Shown here: piece after piece, positions 54,651 to 63,740 of the stretch
Position numbering within the stretch: position 1 is the stretch's first letter
Layout: the number at the start of each line of letters is the position of its first letter
The notes under the pieces: model-generated
Databases searched by the model: none
What the model was told of the DNA's origin: nothing
The model's input: the letters and a program-made list of their open reading frames with translations, nothing else
Translations under genes and position numbers: made by a program
DNA from: Mucilaginibacter sp.
GTDB lineage: Bacteria > Bacteroidota > Bacteroidia > Sphingobacteriales > Sphingobacteriaceae
Direction of reading: 5' to 3'
Assembly: GCF_025359345.1 (NCBI RefSeq)
Contig: NZ_JANYGQ010000032.1
Coordinates: forward strand, 434,001 to 498,000
DNA length: 64,000 bases

Positions 54651-56729
54651 ATGAAAAAACCTTGCCTGTTATTACTCTTCCTGTTGTCAGCCTTTTATCA
54701 CCAAACCACCTTTGCTCAAAAGGCTAAAATTGAATGGGACGAATGGGGCGTACCACATATTACTGCAGCCAACCAAAAGGATTTGTTTTTCGCGCAGGGC
54801 TGGGCCGAAATGCAGGCACATGCCAACCTGGTATTACGCCTGTATGCCAACGCAAGGGGCAAAGCAGCTGCATATTGGGGGCCTATTTACGAGCAATCGG
54901 ACCAACTGGTGCATAGCCTGAATATACCGCAAACGGCAATATTGTTTCGAAAAACACAAAGCCTTGAACTAAAACAGATCATCAGATCTTTCACCGATGG
55001 AATGAATGCCTATGCAAAAGCACATCCTGAAGTAATCGATAAAGACAAATTACCAATACTACCGGTTACCCCGGACGATGTAAACCTGCAAAGCCTGTAT
55101 GTATTTGTGATGGAATTTACCGGTGGCAATGAATTGAATAAAGTGCCGGAGTGGTCAGACATGGGGTCAAACGCCTATGCTATAAGCGGTAAGCGCACCG
55201 CCAGCCACAACACTATGCTGGTACAAAACCCGCATTTGATATGGGGCAATGAATTTACCTGGTTTGAAACGGAATTAACCCTTAACGGCAACCCGATATA
55301 TGGTGCAAACCTGGTCGGTTTCCCCGGTTGCGCCATTGCTTTTAATAAATATCTGGGGTGGACCCATACCGATAATACGCTGGATAATGCCGATAGCTTT
55401 GAAATAACACTTAAAGATGGAGGTTACATGCTCGATGGGAAAAAGCAGGCACTAAAAGAACGGGCAGATACAATTTGGGTGAAGCAAAAAGATGGCAGCC
55501 TGTTGGCAAAACCCATGAAGTTTTACTCAACAGCTTTTGGCGATATTTTGAAAATGGATAAGAACAAAGCGTTGGCTTTGAAAGTTGCGGGTATGGACAG
55601 GCCGAATGCACTGCTGGAATGGTGGAGAATGGCAAATAGTAAAAATTTTGGGCAATTTGAGGCTGCTTTAAAAATGCAGCAGATGCCATTTTGGAACGTA
55701 CTATACGCTGATACCGACAAAAATATTTTCTATCTTTTTAACGGCCTCGTACCGCGCAGGCCGGGTGGTACATTTGAAGACTGGAACCAAATAATAAAAG
55801 GAGATTCATCAAAAAACATCTGGAGCGGCTATTTAAGATACGATGAGCTGCCAAAATTGAAGAACCCGAAGAGTGGCTGGCTGCAAAATGCCAACGACCC
55901 GCCATGGCGCGCCACACTGCCACAGGAATTGGATAAGCACAATTACCCAAGCTATATAGCACCCGACAAAATGCCACTACGCCCCCAACGGGCAGCAAAC
56001 ATGATGATGGGCGACGGTAATATTACTTTTGAGCATTTGATAGACTATAAACTATCCACGCATGCGGAACTGGCCGACAGGGTTTTGACGGATTTGCTAT
56101 CCGGTATCGACACTACTTCATCTCCGTTGTTACAGGAAGCCAAACAGGTTTTAAGCCAATGGGACAGGAACGCTGATAACGATAGTAAAGGCATGCTGTT
56201 GTTTTACTTTTGGTCGCGACGTTTTCAGCCATCAAACGAGTATAATTACGCGGTGAGGTGGGACCCTAACAGACCAAGTACTACACCAACCGGCCTCCGC
56301 GACAAAAAGCACTGCGTGGAACTGCTTGAACAGGTAGCTAAACAGATCAAAACAACTTTCGGCGATTTGGCAACGCCCTGGGGTACTTATTACCGGTTGA
56401 AAAGAAATGGCATCGACCTGCCCGGTAATGGAGCTGACGGCGAACTGGGCGTGTTTCGGGTAGCTAATGCTGGCAGGGGCACCAAAACAGTGACCGTAAG
56501 CAGCGGCGACTCGTGGGTTGGGATAATTGAATTTGGTAAACGCATAAAAGCAAAAGTACTCGTGAGCTATGGTAATTCCTCACAAAGCCAATCGGTACAT
56601 AACGGCGACCAGTTGAAGTTGTTTTCAGAAAAAAAACTGCGCGATGCCTGGTTTTATCCCGAAGATTTAAAAGGCCATATTGTATTTACAGAAGTTTTGG
56701 AAGGCGATACATTTATCACTCAAAAATAA
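54651..56729 (+). CDS. Secreted penicillin-acylase-family Ntn hydrolase
   Basis: 692 residues. Signal peptide 1-22 (TTFA/Q); alpha chain to about 172; self-cleavage expected before Ser173 in MGSNAYAISGKRT, giving the beta chain with Ser173 as N-terminal nucleophile. Position B23 is His195 (LVQNPHL), as in aculeacin- and acyl-homoserine-lactone-type acylases, whereas penicillin G acylase has Gln there. The oxyanion Asn is probably Asn415 in WLQNANDPPW. All catalytic landmarks are present. The family removes acyl chains from amides; cyclic lipopeptides, AHL signals or other N-acyl compounds are candidates. The substrate cannot be fixed from sequence. It acts in the periplasm or outside. A small secreted protein starts 6 nt downstream. 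Confidence 0.9.
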   Translation: MKKPCLLLLFLLSAFYHQTTFAQKAKIEWDEWGVPHITAANQKDLFFAQGWAEMQAHANLVLRLYANARGKAAAYWGPIYEQSDQLVHSLNIPQTAILFRKTQSLELKQIIRSFTDGMNAYAKAHPEVIDKDKLPILPVTPDDVNLQSLYVFVMEFTGGNELNKVPEWSDMGSNAYAISGKRTASHNTMLVQNPHLIWGNEFTWFETELTLNGNPIYGANLVGFPGCAIAFNKYLGWTHTDNTLDNADSFEITLKDGGYMLDGKKQALKERADTIWVKQKDGSLLAKPMKFYSTAFGDILKMDKNKALALKVAGMDRPNALLEWWRMANSKNFGQFEAALKMQQMPFWNVLYADTDKNIFYLFNGLVPRRPGGTFEDWNQIIKGDSSKNIWSGYLRYDELPKLKNPKSGWLQNANDPPWRATLPQELDKHNYPSYIAPDKMPLRPQRAANMMMGDGNITFEHLIDYKLSTHAELADRVLTDLLSGIDTTSSPLLQEAKQVLSQWDRNADNDSKGMLLFYFWSRRFQPSNEYNYAVRWDPNRPSTTPTGLRDKKHCVELLEQVAKQIKTTFGDLATPWGTYYRLKRNGIDLPGNGADGELGVFRVANAGRGTKTVTVSSGDSWVGIIEFGKRIKAKVLVSYGNSSQSQSVHNGDQLKLFSEKKLRDAWFYPEDLKGHIVFTEVLEGDTFITQK

Positions 56730-56735
56730 ACCGGC

Positions 56736-57092
56736 ATGAAAAAGATTTTATTGTTATTTATAGTGTTAGCGCTTAGACAAAGCGCTTTTGCCGGTGCCAC
56801 AGAAGCAAAAACCATCATCAATCAACAAACTGACAGCCTTTCGGCTTATACCGGCAAATTTAAAATGACCCGGCAAAATCAATCTATATTTTTGCAACTG
56901 GATATTGTTAATAATGAATTAGTGGCCACCCAGGTTTGGGATGGGGAAAAGCTGCTGGTGAAACATATATCAGGCGATAAATTTATGGTAGCCGGTTTCG
57001 ACTGGCCGGTTAAGTTTATAAGGGGCGCCGATGGCGACGTAATTAAGATAATTGTTAGCGGCACGGGCCTTTGGGTAAAAGAAATGCCCTAA
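56736..57092 (+). CDS. Small secreted DUF3471-like protein
   Basis: 118 residues with a signal peptide (about 1-20, QSAFA/G). The mature part is a single beta-rich domain: YTGKFKM at the start, LDIVNNELVATQVW, HISGDKFMVAGFDWPVKFIRGADGDV and a closing GTGLWVKEM. This pattern (YxGxY, then xLxxxxxF, then VxFxRxxxGxV) fits the DUF3471 domain often found at the C-terminus of beta-lactamase-like serine hydrolases; here it stands alone. It follows the acylase by 6 nt and is surely in the same operon, so it may be a partner domain of that enzyme supplied as a separate chain. The role is inferred from position only. Confidence 0.7.
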   Translation: MKKILLLFIVLALRQSAFAGATEAKTIINQQTDSLSAYTGKFKMTRQNQSIFLQLDIVNNELVATQVWDGEKLLVKHISGDKFMVAGFDWPVKFIRGADGDVIKIIVSGTGLWVKEMP

Positions 57093-57102
57093 AACGCTGC
57101 TT

Positions 57103-58059
57103 TCAATCCTTATCGGCGCAAATTTTTCCTTTACCTGCACATTTATCGCAAACTTCGTAATTGGGTATGCTGCGGGTGTGGCTGTTTGATACGCTTTCAA
57201 TTTCGGTGTGCCTGTTGCCATGACTATCAATAGAGTAGGTACCGGGCACGGTATACGAATATGTTGTAACTATGGGCTTACTTAAAACTTTACGGCCGCC
57301 GCATTTGGGGCATACCTCGAAATTTTTGCAGGGTTTTTCGCCCGTCAAATCGCCGTAAACAATTATAGCGCCCCGGGGAAGGTTTGCGGGCAAGGTATAA
57401 ACAGGCTCTGGTGCAATAACCTGGCCATGGTCAAGTCTTGTAGCTGTACCCGCAGGGTTGTAATATAATCCGTCGAACATATCACCTTTGCTGTCCCAAC
57501 TTCCGGTAAACCTGTAGCCGTTATTAAACCGGTAGGTGCCGTTAACAATTGCGTTTGCATAAAAATTCCCTTCGAGTATATCGCCGTTGGCAAAAGCCAT
57601 GGTACCTTTTCCCTGCCGGCGCTCATCCACAAAATTGCCGGTATAAACGTTCCCGCTTGGAAATTTGAAGGTGCCGAAGCCTGTTTCACAATCACCGTTA
57701 ATGCAACCTGCATTTGTACCTTTTATTTCTTTCCAGTCAGCGGCGTTAACTTTGGCCGGCCCGGCTGCCGATTTCACCCCTTTACTGTAAAGTACACTTT
57801 CGGTTTTACCGCTTTTATAAATTATAACACCCTGTCCATCCTCAACACCGTTGCTGAATGAGCCTGTGTAGGTGTAGTCATCATATTTCATAGTTCCCTG
57901 GCCATCGGGCTTGCCATTTTTGAACTCGCCATTGTAAACGCACCAGCCAAAATCGTAAACGCCTTTACCTGTGGTGCAGTTGCCACTTTTGCATTGTGCG
58001 CCGGCAAGTTTAACCGTAAACAATAAAATAACCAAACAATACAGCCGTGCCATCGTCAT
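57103..58059 (-). CDS. Secreted MORN-repeat protein with two CxxCxG zinc-type pairs
   Basis: 318 residues; signal peptide 1-21 (KLAGA/Q). MORN-type repeats lie about 40-95 and 136-200 (YNGEFKNGKPDGQGTMKY, YTGSFSNGVEDGQGVIIY, YTGNFVDERRQGKGTMAF). The C-terminus has CPKCGG (Cys250, Cys253) and CDKCAGKGKIC (Cys304, Cys307, Cys314), which recall the DnaJ-type zinc finger. MORN repeats usually mediate membrane or protein binding; no enzyme motif is visible. Its ATG overlaps the stop of the TPR gene by one base (TAATG), so the two are translationally coupled and probably work together. Their common task is unknown. Confidence 0.8.
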   Translation of the reverse strand: MTMARLYCLVILLFTVKLAGAQCKSGNCTTGKGVYDFGWCVYNGEFKNGKPDGQGTMKYDDYTYTGSFSNGVEDGQGVIIYKSGKTESVLYSKGVKSAAGPAKVNAADWKEIKGTNAGCINGDCETGFGTFKFPSGNVYTGNFVDERRQGKGTMAFANGDILEGNFYANAIVNGTYRFNNGYRFTGSWDSKGDMFDGLYYNPAGTATRLDHGQVIAPEPVYTLPANLPRGAIIVYGDLTGEKPCKNFEVCPKCGGRKVLSKPIVTTYSYTVPGTYSIDSHGNRHTEIESVSNSHTRSIPNYEVCDKCAGKGKICADKD

Positions 58060-59240
58060 TAATTTTTTGTGCCCAATTCCTTTGCCTTTTGATTGTCAGC
58101 ATCAGACATCGCAATATTGCCTTTAAACTTGTAAACCGCCGAACGTAGCGAGTAATACATATAATTATCAGGGAAAAGTTTGAGCCCATCGTTTATTGCA
58201 GCTATTGCATCATCATAACGCTCCATATTGCTGTAGGCGGTAGCTTTTAGCAGATAGCCATCGGCGTTTACTTTATCCATTGCTATTACCTTTTCGGCTG
58301 CGGCCAGGCCTTCAGCGTTTTTATCGGCCCCTAATAAAATTTTTGCATAAACAGTGTAATAACTTGCTACTCTATTGTTTATGCCGATTGCTTTTTCGAT
58401 GTTTTGCTGAGCAGGTGGGTAATTGCGCTGTTTTTGATAAAGCTTGGCCAATTCATAGTAGGCATCGTCAAAATTTGCGTCGATAGTTTTTGCGTGGTTA
58501 TAATCTGCCATTGCCTTATCGGCAGCGCCTGTTTCAGCATAAAGAATACCCCGGTTAACCAAAGCATATTTCTGGTCTTTATTAAGTTCTATAGCCTTGG
58601 AGTAGTCTGCCAATGCTTCTGTGTTTTTGCCGAGCTTATGATTGGTTGAGCCCCGCATATTATAACCTTCGTCATTATCGGGTATCATTTCTATAAACTT
58701 GTTGTAATCAGTAAGCGCGTTTTCGTAACGGCTTATCGAGGCAAAATCTTCAGCGCGGCTTAGGTAAGCAAAAGGAAAGTCAGGCTTCAATTGTATAGAT
58801 TTGCTGTAAGCGCCAATTGCCAACTGTATTTTGTTCTGGTCGTCGAGGACATTGCCTTTAATAACATAAAGTATAAATACATCATCGTGTTTAGTAATGG
58901 CGGCGTCCATAATGGTAAGCGCTTCATCATCACGGCTAAGTGCCATAGCGGCTTTAGCTTTTGTAATATTCAGGTCGATATTATCGGGGGCAATGCCGAG
59001 ACCGCGTGTAGCGACATCATAACCCTGTTGGGCTTTATTGCTGCGTAAATAAAGCTGGCTAAGCACGTTGATGGCATTTACATTTTTGCCGTCGGCGGTA
59101 ATGATTTTCTCGAATGCAGCAATAGCTTCGGGGTATTTGCCTTGTTTTGCAAGTTCCAGTGCCGCCTGTTCTTCCGGCGGCTGGCAAAATGCTGTTATGG
59201 ATAAAATAAAGCAGCTAATGGTGATAAGTATCTTTTTCAT
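58059..59240 (-). CDS. Secreted tetratricopeptide-repeat protein
   Basis: 393 residues from the ATG at 59240. This start was chosen because MKKILITISCFILSITAFC is a clean signal peptide; an upstream ATG at 59276 would add 12 residues before it. The rest is a run of about nine to ten TPR units (for example YPEAIAAFEKIITADGKNVNAINVLSQLYL, given here as YPEAIAAFEKII and NAINVLSQLYL; AYSKSIQLKPDFPFAYLSRA; ALADYSKAIELNKDQKYALV). TPR arrays are binding scaffolds. The absence of any other domain and the coupling to the MORN gene point to a periplasmic or surface scaffold pair. The specific partner cannot be told. Confidence 0.85.
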   Translation of the reverse strand: MKKILITISCFILSITAFCQPPEEQAALELAKQGKYPEAIAAFEKIITADGKNVNAINVLSQLYLRSNKAQQGYDVATRGLGIAPDNIDLNITKAKAAMALSRDDEALTIMDAAITKHDDVFILYVIKGNVLDDQNKIQLAIGAYSKSIQLKPDFPFAYLSRAEDFASISRYENALTDYNKFIEMIPDNDEGYNMRGSTNHKLGKNTEALADYSKAIELNKDQKYALVNRGILYAETGAADKAMADYNHAKTIDANFDDAYYELAKLYQKQRNYPPAQQNIEKAIGINNRVASYYTVYAKILLGADKNAEGLAAAEKVIAMDKVNADGYLLKATAYSNMERYDDAIAAINDGLKLFPDNYMYYSLRSAVYKFKGNIAMSDADNQKAKELGTKN

Positions 59241-59544
59241 AACGGATATTTGTTTTGACTGAATTAACCGTAACAAATATGGCTTTGATTATAGCGGCGG
59301 GCAATAATACATATGTAGTATTTTGATGTGGTGATGGCGATTTTTATGGTAGAGAACGCAATATTTTGCGCCTTACATAGGATAGGTTTACAATTACCCC
59401 GGAGGTTATACCTGGTTTAAATAATTCATCGTAAATTAATAAGATTATCGTTAAAAAATATCAACTACAATCAATTCTAAAAATCCATTTAATACCTAAA
59501 AAGTATATCCCCCATTGTCGGTGATATTTTGACGCTATTTTTTG
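59241..59544. other. Intergenic region between the divergent TPR and sensor-kinase genes
   Basis: About 300 nt, AT-rich, with no reading frame, repeat or hairpin that I can support. The promoter for the kinase gene is listed separately. Confidence 0.6.
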
Positions 59545-59574
59545 TTGATTTTTAAACCGATATCCATATTTTAG
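59545..59574 (+). promoter_or_regulatory. Candidate Bacteroidota-type housekeeping promoter
   Basis: TTG (59545-59547), 19 nt, TATTTTAG (59567-59574), against the family pattern TTTG at -33 and TAnnTTTG at -7. The first ATG of the kinase gene is 38 nt downstream. Confidence 0.45.
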
Positions 59575-59611
59575 CAAGGCGCATTATCATTACCGCCGCT
59601 ACCTTATTTTG

Positions 59612-62600
59612 ATGGGACAAAACAGCTATTTACACATGATAAATTTAAAAAGGGGATTATACATCATCACTGTTTTTATAATTACCTCCTGTAATAATTT
59701 ATCAAACCAAAGCAATACCAAACAACCACCGGCGTTTAAACAGCCGGTCATCCAGCCAATAAAGTTCAGCAAAGCAAAAAAGATAAACTGGGATGCTATT
59801 GTAACCGCACATGTGCAACCGCTGTTCCGCAACCTGGATTTTAGCAAATTGCCCAGCGAAACTTATGACACGACTGATTATAAACCATTTTCGAAGCCGG
59901 TTGAGCAGGCGACATTAAATTTCAAAGCACTGCCCACTAAAAACCTCGATATAGATTTACTGCCGGCAAAGCCGCTGAAATTTAAAACCTATATTTTACA
60001 GCCACCAAAACTTATTAAACGAGGACCACTTGCCCGGGTAAATTCATCGCAGCTTATTTACGATTTTGGCGATATCCCCGGCCCGCAGGGCAATTCGGTT
60101 TCGTGCCTTTATACAGACCATGATGGCTTTTTGTGGTTTGCAACCTTCCAGGGCGGGCTTTTTAGGTACGATGGCGAAAATTTGCAGCAGTATATTGCAG
60201 GTCCGCTTGATTATAGTATAGATTGTATTTTACAGGATAAGCAGGGGCAAATTTGGATCAGCGAGTTTGGTGGTGGCATATCGGTGCTTGATATTAAGAA
60301 TGGTGTCATAAAAAAAACAGGTGTAGCGCAAGGGTTGAATAGCGACAAGCCCAACCGGATGATGATTGATAATGAACAACGGATATGGGTTACTTATAGT
60401 ACCGGGGGAGTAGATATACTGGATACACAATTATCAATTGTTAAATTCCTGGGGAAAGAAAACGGATTATCGACGGCCATGGCAACTGTGTCGACGCTGG
60501 AGGACGACAAGGGGAGTATATGGATTAGCACTTTAGGCGGCGGCCTGAATATCATCGACCCGGTTAATAAAAAGATAAAATATCTGGATAAAGCGCATGG
60601 GTTAAAATCAGATTCGCTGACATGGCTGGTAAATGACCGCACCAACCATGTTTGGGCGGGCTATGCAGATGGAGTATTAAGCGTATTGGGCAGTGCTGAT
60701 AACACCATACAAAACATAAGGGAGGCACAACTGCCAAAAACTTTTGCCACGTGTTTGTTTGTAAATGATGACGGCAAGGTTTGGTGCGGCACCAACAGCG
60801 GCTTGTATATTTTTGATTTAAACAAACGCCTTGTGCGAACCCTTAAACAGCATGACGGTTTAAGCAACGCGCTTATACTGCGGATGGACAAAGATAATAA
60901 CGGGCATATATGGATAGCGACGAACGGTGGGTTGAATGCAATAAATGTTCGTAAAACCGTAACCGAACGCATAGGCAGCGTAGGGACGGCCAGCGTATTT
61001 GAAGACAAAAACGGGCTGATATGGCAGGGTACAAATGATGGGGTTTATATCGTGAACCGTAAAAACAAAACTATAAGGCATTTGTCCAAATTACAGGGGC
61101 TTTATAATGATACTGTACAGACTATAAGAGAAATACAGGGCGAAGTATTTATTTGCACCAACAATGGCCTGGATATAATTGATTCGGCGCACACTTCAAT
61201 AGCTCATTTTGGTACTGAAGAAGGGTTTACAAACAGGGTAATATTATCAGCTGCTGCTGATAAAAAGAACAGGCTGTGGATAGGCGGCGACCAGGACGGG
61301 TTGGATGTACTTGACCTGGGCGATTTAAGCCTAAAGCATATTGGCAAAGCAAGAGGATTAAGCAACGGGCAAAATATTGATGATATCAGGCTTGATAAGC
61401 AGGGCCGTATCTGGGTGTCTACGCGTATCGGCGGTATAAATGTTATTGACCCGGATACTTGGACTATAAAGTCGGTAAATGCTGTTAACGGGGTAAAAAT
61501 GCTGCAGGCCGACGAAAGCGGAAATATGTGGATAGGAACGGCAAAAGGCATTTTAATAGCAAATGCGAAAGACAACGAATTAATATCTTTTTCTACGCCG
61601 CAGGGGCTCGTAGACGAGCGGGTAATTTCGTTGATAAACCGTAACGGTAAAATGTATGCAGGCACCAATAAGGGTGTTAGCGAAATAACTCCGCCCAAGG
61701 CAGGTTTAACCAGCGGGGATGGCTGGAAAGTAAGGTCGTTTGGCGAAGCTAACGGTATTATAAAACGCGCTAGAGGCAATTGGCTGACTGACATAATAAC
61801 GCGTGATAATTATTTTTGCATGGGCGATTCGGGGCTGATAATGTTGAACTTGTCGCGGAAAAGCATGGCAGCACCGCAGGTATACATCAGCGGGCTTAAT
61901 GTTATGGACGAGCCAGGTGCTTTCATGAACAAAACTGCCTACGATTTAACCGGCAGAGACACACTTTGGCTTAATGAAGATGTATCGTATATCAGCGGTC
62001 AGCACCCGGAAACTACCGGGTACACTTCGCAAAGCGGGATAAGATGGGACAGCGTTAAAACACCTTATAACATACCGGTTAATTTGCACGTGCGGTACGA
62101 CCAGAATTTTATCCAATTTCAGTTTAATACGTTAAACCTCGCCAAACATGATACTACCTGGTATAGGTACCGGTTGCTTGGTCTTGATAAGGATTGGAAC
62201 CAACTTACCAATTTAACAGCCAGCAGGAACTATTTTAGCCTGGCACCGGGCGAGTATACCTTTGAAGTATCTGGCAAAACAATTGACAGGGACTGGACAG
62301 CACCGGCACGGTTAAGCTTTACCATCGACCCGCCGTGGTGGCAAAAATGGTGGGCTTATTTGATTTACCTCGGAATTTTTGCCGGATTGGTATGGGGCTT
62401 TACACATGTGCGGGCGCTGCAACTGGTGAAAGATAAACGCAGGCTGGAGCAAAAAATAACAGAACGCACCGAAGAGGTGATGCAACAAAAAGAGGAAATT
62501 GAAACCCAGCGCGATCACCTTGAAAAGATGGTGGATGAGCTGAAGGTGGCACAATCACAACTGGTTCAGAGTGAAAAACTGGCATCATTAGGTGAATTGA

Positions 62601-63328
62601 CCGCCGCCATTGCGCATGAAATTCAGAATCCGCTGAACTTTGTAAATAACTTCTCGGAAGTGAGTATCGAGATGCTGAACGAACTGAAAGAGGCGCAACA
62701 AAAAGAAAGCCGGGATTTGGAGGATGAAAAAGATCTGTTTGACACGCTGGAACAAAACCTTGATAAAATACAATTTCACGGCAAACGGGCCGATGGCATT
62801 GTGAAAACCATGTTACAACACTCGCGCAACAACAGCAGCGAACGTGAACCAACTGATATTAACGCACTGACGGATGAATACATGCGCTTATCGTACCATG
62901 GGCTGCGCGCTAAGGATAAGTCATTCAACGCAGGCATGCTGATGGACCAGGGCAATAAAATACCTAAGCTAAATATCGTTCCGCAGGAGGTTGGCAGGGT
63001 TATGCTAAATATATTTAATAATGCGTTTTATGCGGTCCATCAAAAAAGCAAGCTCAATATTCCCAAATACCAGCCGCAGGTAACGCTTTCAACGCGCTCG
63101 GAAAAAGGGTTTGTGAGCATAACCGTAAAGGATAACGGTACCGGCATACCCGATAGCATAAAAGATAAAATTATGCAGCCCTTTTTTACCACCAAGCCAA
63201 CGGGCGAAGGTACAGGGCTGGGCCTTTCATTAAGCCATGATATTATTGTGAAAGGTTATGGGGGTGATATACGGATCAATAGCAAAGAAGGGGAGTTTAC
63301 TGAGTTTACGGTGATGATACCGGTGTAG
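59612..63328 (+). CDS. Propeller/Y_Y_Y sensor histidine kinase without receiver domain
   Basis: About 1238 residues. ATGs at 59612 and 59636 are both possible; the second gives MINLKRGLYIITVFIITSC, a lipoprotein-like signal with lipobox ITSC, and may be the true start. Residues of about 140-740 form thirteen or so Reg_prop blades (LWFATFQGGLFRYDG, IWISTLGGGLNIID, IWIATNGGLNAIN, MWIGTAKGILIAN). A Y_Y_Y domain follows (VRYDQNFIQFQF...SLAPGEYTFEVSG), then one TM near 915-935, a coiled coil, a HisKA with AIAHEIQNPLNFVNNF (His about 1002), and a HATPase domain (NIFNNAFYAV, VKDNGTGIP, GTGLGLSLS). The ligand is unknown. No receiver or DNA-binding domain is fused and no regulator gene is near. Confidence 0.9.
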   Translation: MGQNSYLHMINLKRGLYIITVFIITSCNNLSNQSNTKQPPAFKQPVIQPIKFSKAKKINWDAIVTAHVQPLFRNLDFSKLPSETYDTTDYKPFSKPVEQATLNFKALPTKNLDIDLLPAKPLKFKTYILQPPKLIKRGPLARVNSSQLIYDFGDIPGPQGNSVSCLYTDHDGFLWFATFQGGLFRYDGENLQQYIAGPLDYSIDCILQDKQGQIWISEFGGGISVLDIKNGVIKKTGVAQGLNSDKPNRMMIDNEQRIWVTYSTGGVDILDTQLSIVKFLGKENGLSTAMATVSTLEDDKGSIWISTLGGGLNIIDPVNKKIKYLDKAHGLKSDSLTWLVNDRTNHVWAGYADGVLSVLGSADNTIQNIREAQLPKTFATCLFVNDDGKVWCGTNSGLYIFDLNKRLVRTLKQHDGLSNALILRMDKDNNGHIWIATNGGLNAINVRKTVTERIGSVGTASVFEDKNGLIWQGTNDGVYIVNRKNKTIRHLSKLQGLYNDTVQTIREIQGEVFICTNNGLDIIDSAHTSIAHFGTEEGFTNRVILSAAADKKNRLWIGGDQDGLDVLDLGDLSLKHIGKARGLSNGQNIDDIRLDKQGRIWVSTRIGGINVIDPDTWTIKSVNAVNGVKMLQADESGNMWIGTAKGILIANAKDNELISFSTPQGLVDERVISLINRNGKMYAGTNKGVSEITPPKAGLTSGDGWKVRSFGEANGIIKRARGNWLTDIITRDNYFCMGDSGLIMLNLSRKSMAAPQVYISGLNVMDEPGAFMNKTAYDLTGRDTLWLNEDVSYISGQHPETTGYTSQSGIRWDSVKTPYNIPVNLHVRYDQNFIQFQFNTLNLAKHDTTWYRYRLLGLDKDWNQLTNLTASRNYFSLAPGEYTFEVSGKTIDRDWTAPARLSFTIDPPWWQKWWAYLIYLGIFAGLVWGFTHVRALQLVKDKRRLEQKITERTEEVMQQKEEIETQRDHLEKMVDELKVAQSQLVQSEKLASLGELTAAIAHEIQNPLNFVNNFSEVSIEMLNELKEAQQKESRDLEDEKDLFDTLEQNLDKIQFHGKRADGIVKTMLQHSRNNSSEREPTDINALTDEYMRLSYHGLRAKDKSFNAGMLMDQGNKIPKLNIVPQEVGRVMLNIFNNAFYAVHQKSKLNIPKYQPQVTLSTRSEKGFVSITVKDNGTGIPDSIKDKIMQPFFTTKPTGEGTGLGLSLSHDIIVKGYGGDIRINSKEGEFTEFTVMIPV

Positions 63329-63739
63329 GTAAAACAAGACTAAAAATTTACGCGATTTTTTAGATCCAAAAACCTGGAATAGGCTAATTTAAAATAGATT
63401 ACAGTACTGCATACACAAGTGTCAAATTTTATCACGTTTGATTATCAGTAACTTACAAATGTTGTAAAATTATAGTGTTTGATAATCAGGATGTTCCATA
63501 GCGTTCGGGGTGTTCCGGATGTTCAAAAATGGAACGCTTTGTCGGAATGTAACCTGCCGACTGGTTTCCGTTTGAACGGCCCGGATCTACTACAAGCCTG
63601 CTAAATATGTGGAAGGAATTCCCCGATAATTACTTAATTAATTAACAATCAACATGTTGAGTATTGGCAAAAGATAAAGTGGTTGATAATCAATATGTTC
63701 CATAGCGTTCGGGGTGTTCCGCGTGCAAAAATGGAACGC
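63329..63739. other. 411-nt intergenic region with two copies of the dispersed hairpin element
   Basis: No gene is visible. It lies between the convergent kinase and NdpA-like genes and is largely made of repeat copies 2 and 3. Confidence 0.7.
63439..63538. repeat. Dispersed hairpin element, copy 2
   Basis: TGATTATCA (63439-63447) pairs with TGATAATCA (63480-63488). Then AGCGTTC (63500-63506) pairs with GAACGCT (63532-63538) around a GGGGTGTTCCG-containing loop. Order and spacing match copy 1 at 10222-10316. Confidence 0.65.
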
Positions 63740-63740
63740 T
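63684..63740. repeat. Dispersed hairpin element, copy 3 (left inverted pair degraded)
   Basis: TTGATAATCAATATGTTCC is followed by AGCGTTC (63704-63710) and GAACGCT (63734-63740). The last base of the stem is the first base of the stop codon (on the plus strand) of the gene to the right, so the hairpin sits exactly at that gene's 3' end. The left partner of TGATAAT is not recognisable. Confidence 0.62.
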
